56,851 nt of DNA. Origin: an uncultured Alphaproteobacteria bacterium (GTDB lineage: Bacteria; Pseudomonadota; Alphaproteobacteria; Sphingomonadales; Sphingomonadaceae). Of the stretch, positions 52,594 through 56,851 are shown one piece after another. The notes under the pieces were generated by a model that worked only from the letters and a program-made list of their open reading frames with translations, searched no databases and was not told the origin of the DNA. The stretch covers positions 1 through 56,851 of the forward strand of contig CAIZNH010000014.1 in NCBI GenBank assembly GCA_903934325.1. The letters are read 5' to 3'. A program made the translations under genes and the position numbers. Position 1 is the stretch's first letter. Every line of letters begins with the position of its first letter.

Positions 52594-53247
52594 GTGCTTG
52601 AAATCGTTCTCCTCGCCATGGTCGCCGCCTTTCTGGGCCTGCGCCTCTACTCGGTGCTTGGCCGCCGGGCGGAGCATGAGGAGGAGGTGGTGCCGCAGCG
52701 CTTCGATTCGGACGACAAGCCCGCCGGTATCGCGCGTCCTGCGCCGGTCGCTCCGGTCGCGCCTGCCCGCCCGGTCGAGCTCGAAGGAGTGATGCCCGCA
52801 GTCGAACGCGGCATCCGCGAGATTGCATCGGCGGACAGCAAGTTCAGCCTCGCCCAGTTCCTCGAAGGCGCGCGCGGGGCCTATCGCATGGTGCTCGAAG
52901 CCTTCTGGGCGGGCGACCGCGAAACCTTGCGCGAGCTGTGCGACGATGACGTCTATGGCGGTTTCATCGCTGCCCTCGATGCGCGCGAGGCAGCGGGCGA
53001 AACGCTCGACAACACGCTGATCCGGATCGAGGAAACCCGCATCCATTCGGCTTCGCTCGATGGCCGCATGGCGCGCATCGCGGTGCTGTTCGTGGCCGAT
53101 ATCGCCGCCGTCACCCGCGACAAGGACGGGAACGTCATTGCCGGATCGCTCGACGATGCGATCGAAAGCCGCGATGTCTGGACCTTCTCGCGCAACACCT
53201 CGGCGCGCGATCCCAACTGGCTGCTCGACGAAACCGACGAGGGGTAA
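52594..53247 (+). CDS. Tim44/TimA domain protein
   Basis: The 217-residue protein has an N-terminal membrane anchor (LEIVLLAMVAAFLGLRLYSVLG), a Pro/Ala linker and a C-terminal Tim44-like domain (LEGARGAYRMVLEAFWAGD, RIEETRIHSASLDGRMARI, DVWTFSRN). In alphaproteobacteria this family is a bacterial relative of the mitochondrial import component Tim44. Its client is not known. The start is a GTG at 52594. The secB/Tim44-like/mltA/Smr order is conserved. Confidence 0.9.
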   Translation: MLEIVLLAMVAAFLGLRLYSVLGRRAEHEEEVVPQRFDSDDKPAGIARPAPVAPVAPARPVELEGVMPAVERGIREIASADSKFSLAQFLEGARGAYRMVLEAFWAGDRETLRELCDDDVYGGFIAALDAREAAGETLDNTLIRIEETRIHSASLDGRMARIAVLFVADIAAVTRDKDGNVIAGSLDDAIESRDVWTFSRNTSARDPNWLLDETDEG

Positions 53248-53310
53248 GCCGTCACACGCTGGCCGCCGCCATCCGCTGTGGCGGGACGTTTGCGATTAAG
53301 GGAGCAGGTG

Positions 53311-54552
53311 ATGCGCGCGGCTCTGGCGCTTGGTCTGATGCTGGTGCTCGCGGCCTGTGGCCGGATCATCCCGCAAGGTTCCATCCCCCCGCCCGTGGTC
53401 ACCGCGCGCCCGGTCGCTCCCGCTCCGGTCGTTCCTCCTCCGGTTGTCTCCATACTGCCCGCCAATGCCCTGCTGGCCGGCGTGGGGCTCGGCCCCGCGC
53501 TTGCGAGCCTTGCGCTCGATGATCGCGATGCCGCCGGCGCACTGGCGAGTTTCGTCGAATCCTGCCCCAAACTGCTCGCCCGCGAGGATGGCAGCGGCCT
53601 GACCCGCCCCGAGGACTGGCGCGAGCCATGTGCGGCGGCGCGCGGCTGGAGCGGAGCGAGCGCCCGCGCGTTCTTTACGCAGACCTTCACGCCGGTACAG
53701 GTGGGCGACGGCAAGGCCTTCGCCACCGGCTATTTCGAGCCCGAAATCGCCGGTAGCCGCACCCGCAGGCCGGGCTTCGCAGTGCCGGTCTACCCCATGC
53801 CAACCGATCTGGTGCGCGCCAAGCCCGGTGAATTCCCCGATGATATGCCCGAAGGCCAGCGCACCGGCCGCCCGCCACTCGGCCGCTATGACGATGAGGG
53901 CCGCTTCTTGCTCTATCATGACCGCGCCGAAATCGAGGACGGAGCGCTCGCAGGCAAGGCGCAGGTGATCGCGTGGGCAGCCGATCCCGTGGAGCTCTTC
54001 TTCCTCCAGATTCAAGGCTCCGGTCGCCTCATCACGCCTGAAGGCGAGGTGATCCGCATCGGCTATGCCGGGCAGAACGGGCGCGAATATACTGGCATCG
54101 GCGGCGTGATGCGCACCCGCGGCCTGCTGGGCGAGGGGCCGGGCAAATATCCCGGCTCGATGCAGGGGATCATGGCCTATATCCGCGAGAACCCCGCAGA
54201 AGGCCGCGATCTGATGCGGCTCAACAAGAGCTGGATCTTCTTCACCGAACTGAAGGGCGACGGCCCCCTGGGCGCATTGGGCGTGCCGGTTCGGCGCGAG
54301 TCTTCGGTGGCGGTGGACCCCTTCTATGTCCCGCTCGGCGCGCCGGTGTGGCTGGCGATGGACCGGCGCGAGGCCACGGGCCTGTGGGTGGCGCAGGATA
54401 CCGGGGGGGCGATCAAGGGCCCCAACCGCTTCGACACCTTCTGGGGCGCGGGCGAGGATGCGCGGGTGATTGCGGGCGGGATGAGCGGGCGGGGACAGGC
54501 CTATGTCCTGCTGCCAAAGCCTGCCGCCGCCCGGCTCGCGGGCGCACCATGA
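53311..54552 (+). CDS. mltA: Membrane-bound lytic murein transglycosylase A
   Basis: The 413-residue lipoprotein (lipobox LVLAAC) cleaves peptidoglycan to anhydromuropeptides. It has the MltA domain (FATGYFEPEIAGSRTR, ADPVELFFLQIQGSGRL) and the C-terminal 3D domain with the catalytic-type Asp in VAQDTGGAIKG and NRFDTFWGAGEDA. A Pro-rich linker follows the lipid anchor. The ATG at 53311 with GGAG upstream is used. Its stop overlaps the next start by ATGA. Confidence 0.95.
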   Translation: MRAALALGLMLVLAACGRIIPQGSIPPPVVTARPVAPAPVVPPPVVSILPANALLAGVGLGPALASLALDDRDAAGALASFVESCPKLLAREDGSGLTRPEDWREPCAAARGWSGASARAFFTQTFTPVQVGDGKAFATGYFEPEIAGSRTRRPGFAVPVYPMPTDLVRAKPGEFPDDMPEGQRTGRPPLGRYDDEGRFLLYHDRAEIEDGALAGKAQVIAWAADPVELFFLQIQGSGRLITPEGEVIRIGYAGQNGREYTGIGGVMRTRGLLGEGPGKYPGSMQGIMAYIRENPAEGRDLMRLNKSWIFFTELKGDGPLGALGVPVRRESSVAVDPFYVPLGAPVWLAMDRREATGLWVAQDTGGAIKGPNRFDTFWGAGEDARVIAGGMSGRGQAYVLLPKPAAARLAGAP

Positions 54553-55115
54553 AAGCGCCGCGGGGGCTGACCACCGGTGAACAGGCCGCCTGGGCGCACC
54601 TTGCCGCAAGCGTGAAGCCGCTGCCGGGCAAGAAACGGCCCGCGCCGCCCGCTGCGCCCAAGCCCGATGCGCCTGTGCCCGCCAAACCGGCTGCACCGCC
54701 CAAGCCCGCCAAGCCGCAGCCGCGCACCCCGCAGCACCGGCCGCTCCCGGCGCCCCCGCCCGCCATTCCCGGCGCGCTCGATTCGCATTGGGAACGGCGC
54801 ATGAAGGGCGGGCGGCTTGATCCCGATCTGACGCTCGATCTCCACGGCCACACGCTCGATACCGCCTATGACCGGGTGATGAGCGCGCTCGATCAGGCCC
54901 GCGCGATGAATGCGCGGGTGGTTCTGGTGGTGGCAGGGCGCGAGCGACCGGTCGATCCGGCGGACCGGATGGAGCGGCGCGGGGCAATCCGGGCCAAGCT
55001 GCTCGACTGGCTCGCCGCCAGCCGCCACGCCGGGTCGATTGCCGCCGTGCGCCGCGCCCACATCCGCCACGGCGGCGAAGGCGCGCTCTACCTGATCCTC
55101 AAACGCCGCGGCTAA
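54549..55115 (+). CDS. Smr/MutS2-type domain protein
   Basis: The 188-residue protein has a Lys/Pro/Ala-rich N-terminal half (about 25-75), probably disordered, and a C-terminal Smr domain with the DLHGHTLDTAYDRVM motif, VVLVVAGRE and HIRHGGEGALYLIL. Smr domains bind or cleave DNA or RNA; stand-alone versions are poorly understood. It is coupled to mltA. Confidence 0.9.
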   Translation: MKAPRGLTTGEQAAWAHLAASVKPLPGKKRPAPPAAPKPDAPVPAKPAAPPKPAKPQPRTPQHRPLPAPPPAIPGALDSHWERRMKGGRLDPDLTLDLHGHTLDTAYDRVMSALDQARAMNARVVLVVAGRERPVDPADRMERRGAIRAKLLDWLAASRHAGSIAAVRRAHIRHGGEGALYLILKRRG

Positions 55116-55144
55116 GCCGCTCCAACCCGCCACCTAACCGCATT

Positions 55145-55213
55145 TGTCATGCCCCTGACATGGCTTGTCAGTGGGCGCTGCTCTCTGCCTGCGTCATTGC
55201 TTTCCCTGACAAG
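55145..55213. promoter_or_regulatory. TGTCA/TGACA repeat cluster upstream of the outer-membrane protein gene
   Basis: TGTCA (55145-55149) faces TGACA (55156-55160). CTTGTCAG (55164-55171) faces CTGACAAG (55206-55213). Four copies of the pentamer in 69 bp, as two inverted pairs, lie just before the GTG start at 55237. An operator is inferred; no regulator is assigned. Confidence 0.35.
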
Positions 55214-55236
55214 AACGATGCTGGGGGCTGGCAATT

Positions 55237-56589
55237 GTGACACGGATTTCCTCATTCGGCCTGCGTGCAGCCATGCTCGGGGCGTCCTCGATCCTGGCGG
55301 CGAGCCTTGCTGCCACACCGGCGCTCGCCCAGAGCGCAGGCCAGCCTGATCCTGCCGCCGCTGAAGCCGCCGCCAGGGCGGTGCGCGAGAAGGCCGAGGC
55401 CGATTACCGCATGCTCTCGGCCCAGACCGGGGCGCGCGCTGGCGATCCGGCCTTCGACTTCGCGCTCGGCATCGCAGCCATCGATTCCGGACGATACGGG
55501 GAGGCGATCATCGCCTTCCAGCGCGTGCTCGCGGTCCAGCCGGACAATGCCGCCGCCCGCGCCGAACTCGCCCGTGCCTATGCCATGGCGGGCGATATCG
55601 ACACGGCGCGCGCCCAGTTCGCTACGGTGGTCGACGATCCCAGCCTGCCCGATCCGGTGCGCCAGCGTTTCACAGGCTTCGTGCGCCAGTTCGACAAGCA
55701 GATCGCGGGCGGGGGATCGGATGTCAGCGGCTTTGTCGATGCGCGGGTCGGGCATGACAGCAACATCAACACCGCGACCGAGCTCAATTCGATCGTCATC
55801 CCGCTGTTCAGCTTCCTCGGCCCGGGCCAGCTCGGCGGCGCGGCGGTGGCGCAGTCGGACGAATTCTACGACATCACCGCCGGCATTTCCGGCGTCACCG
55901 CGATCAGCCGGCAGGACCGCCTGTTCGCTTCGGTGCTCGGCAACTGGCGCGACAATCTCAACACCGCGATGTTCGATCAGGCAGCGCTCACTGCCACCGC
56001 TGGCCTTGCGCACAGCTTTGCCAATCAGGACGTGCTCTCGGTTTCGGGGCAGGTGCAGAAGTTCTGGCTCGACGATGCGGGCTTTCGCACTTCCTACGGG
56101 ATGACGACGCAGTACACGCGGCCGCTGAAGGGCGGCAAGGCGCTGACGCTGTCGGGCCAGTGGAACCGGCTGGAGTTCGACGGCGATCCCCTGCGCGATG
56201 CCGATCGCTTCTCCATCGGAGCGGGCTTCGTTGGCAAGATTTTCGCGGCCAACATCAATGGCGGCAAGGAAGAGACCCGGCGGCAGGCCGGTGATCACCT
56301 TTCCTTCGATTTTGTCGGCGTCAATCTCGGGGCCGAGGTGCCGCTGGCGGCCAAGGTCGCCGCTGTCGGCGGGATCGCCTTCGATCTGCGCCGCCATGAT
56401 GCGCCCGATCCGCTGTTCCTCACCAGCCGCAAGGACGAACGGCTGGATCTCACCGCAGGGCTGAAGGTCGCGATCATCGACCGGCTCTTTCTCCAGCCGA
56501 CCGCCACCTGGTCGCGCAACTGGAGCAACATCGCCCTGTTCGATTTCGAGCGCTGGACCGTCTCGGTCGGCGCGCGCTTCGAATTTTGA
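55237..56589 (+). CDS. TPR-containing outer-membrane beta-barrel protein (Slam-like)
   Basis: The 450-residue precursor has a signal peptide ending ATPALAQ, a periplasmic helical part with TPR-type repeats (FDFALGIAAIDSGRYGEAII; NAAARAELARAYAMAGD) and a C-terminal barrel of about 14 amphipathic strands that ends in Phe. The segment ARVGHDSNINTATE at the barrel start is typical of the DUF560 / surface lipoprotein assembly modifier family. A role in exporting a surface protein is inferred, with the disrupted gene just downstream as a candidate partner. The start is a GTG. Confidence 0.8.
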   Translation: MTRISSFGLRAAMLGASSILAASLAATPALAQSAGQPDPAAAEAAARAVREKAEADYRMLSAQTGARAGDPAFDFALGIAAIDSGRYGEAIIAFQRVLAVQPDNAAARAELARAYAMAGDIDTARAQFATVVDDPSLPDPVRQRFTGFVRQFDKQIAGGGSDVSGFVDARVGHDSNINTATELNSIVIPLFSFLGPGQLGGAAVAQSDEFYDITAGISGVTAISRQDRLFASVLGNWRDNLNTAMFDQAALTATAGLAHSFANQDVLSVSGQVQKFWLDDAGFRTSYGMTTQYTRPLKGGKALTLSGQWNRLEFDGDPLRDADRFSIGAGFVGKIFAANINGGKEETRRQAGDHLSFDFVGVNLGAEVPLAAKVAAVGGIAFDLRRHDAPDPLFLTSRKDERLDLTAGLKVAIIDRLFLQPTATWSRNWSNIALFDFERWTVSVGARFEF

Positions 56590-56612
56590 CTCCGATCCGG
56601 GGAGGCCATCAC

Positions 56613-56717
56613 ATGACTGCAATCCTGACCACTTCGCCTGCAAAGATCACCCTGCGTCCGGCCCGCCTGCTGCTGCTGGCAAGCGCATCGAGCCTGGTGC
56701 TGGGGGCACAGCTGATC
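56613..56717 (+). pseudogene. 5' remnant of a signal-peptide gene interrupted by an IS
   Basis: After GGGGAGG, an ATG at 56613 opens 35 codons of basic then hydrophobic sequence (ITLRPARLLLLASASSLVLG) that look like a Sec signal peptide. The natural sequence stops where TGCCCCC begins at 56718, and the frame then runs into IS sequence and ends at 56822. It lies 23 bp after the TPR/beta-barrel gene, so it was probably the second gene of that operon. The rest of the gene should lie beyond the IS. Confidence 0.65.
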
Positions 56718-56851
56718 TGCCCCCTTCTGAGTGGCCCAATTTCTATTTTAGAATTGGTCACGAAGGAGGAATGGAATGGCGAGGAAGCACAAGCCGGAAG
56801 AAATCATCGGCAAGCTGCGTGAAGCGGAGATCGTGCTGGCACAGGGTGGGA
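56718..56851 (+). mobile_element. IS3-like insertion sequence, left end (partial)
   Basis: Sequence from TGCCCCCTTCTGAGTGGCCC at 56718 has the 5'-TG end of IS3-type elements. It is followed by about 35 bp of AT-richer DNA (TTCTATTTTAGAATTGG) and an OrfA start with a good AAGGAGG site. The base composition differs from the flanking gene. The right end and target duplication lie outside the window, so the exact boundary is inferred. Confidence 0.7.
56776..56851 (+). CDS. IS3-family transposase OrfA (partial)
   Basis: The first 25 residues, ARKHKPEEIIGKLREAE followed by IVLAQGG, match the N-terminal helix-turn-helix of OrfA proteins from IS3-family elements. AAGGAGG precedes the ATG by 6 nt. 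The gene runs off the window. OrfB, with the DDE catalytic domain, would follow by frameshifting (family knowledge). Confidence 0.75.
   Translation, partial: MARKHKPEEIIGKLREAEIVLAQGG

Overview
The window is GC-rich alphaproteobacterial chromosome. Gene content and order point to Sphingomonadales, most likely the Erythrobacteraceae (inference). The evidence is the mutM/ubiE/ubiB/coaBC/dut block beside rpsT-dnaA, rpmH-rnpA-yidD-yidC-engB, secB with a Tim44-like gene, mltA and an Smr gene, a CC_3452-like small secreted protein, and paired repeats built on TTCGACARGCTCAGG. Genes are tightly packed, with many 4-bp ATGA or GTGA overlaps. No tRNA, rRNA, CRISPR array or prophage was seen.

Layout: 1-1578 is a partial secreted RTX metalloprotease. 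1669-6880 holds dnaB, a UPF0262 protein, a GH25-like hydrolase, cdd, an M14 carboxypeptidase and a DUF4136 lipoprotein. 7004-14572 holds galE, rpmJ, a HAD hydrolase, a CC_3452-like protein, an HxlR regulator, recQ, a TonB-like protein and comM. 14714-20079 holds a ClpP-fold periplasmic protein, rpmH, a chain of hairpins, rnpA-yidD-yidC-engB and a thermonuclease.

20213-29377 is the accessory-looking part. It looks like a catabolic island: two SDRs, a haloalkane dehalogenase-like hydrolase, a Rieske oxygenase, a TIM-barrel protein, three VOC proteins, an AMP-forming acyl-CoA ligase and a LuxR-type regulator. Four of these genes (Rieske, SDR, TIM barrel, VOC) form a minus-strand operon in which each start overlaps the previous stop by GTGA. 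A second hairpin-chain element lies inside the island.

29485-56589 is mostly housekeeping: a GST, an S1/P1 nuclease, dapE, a DAACS symporter, nth, an M48 peptidase, dapB, a sirtuin, a ThiF/MoeB protein, a DUF983 protein, dnaA, rpsT, mutM, ubiE, ubiB, two membrane proteins, coaBC, dut, a second DUF4136 lipoprotein, trpS, murJ, secB, a Tim44-like gene, mltA, an Smr gene and a TPR/beta-barrel outer-membrane protein. The window ends in an IS3-like element that cuts off a signal-peptide gene after 35 codons.

The most unusual non-coding features are two homologous hairpin-chain elements whose linkers are conserved while their stems differ, and two REP-like doublets in which each arm is a small hairpin whose loop is complementary to the loop of its partner. 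Three ribosomal-protein genes (rpmJ, rpmH, rpsT) also share a promoter of identical geometry.
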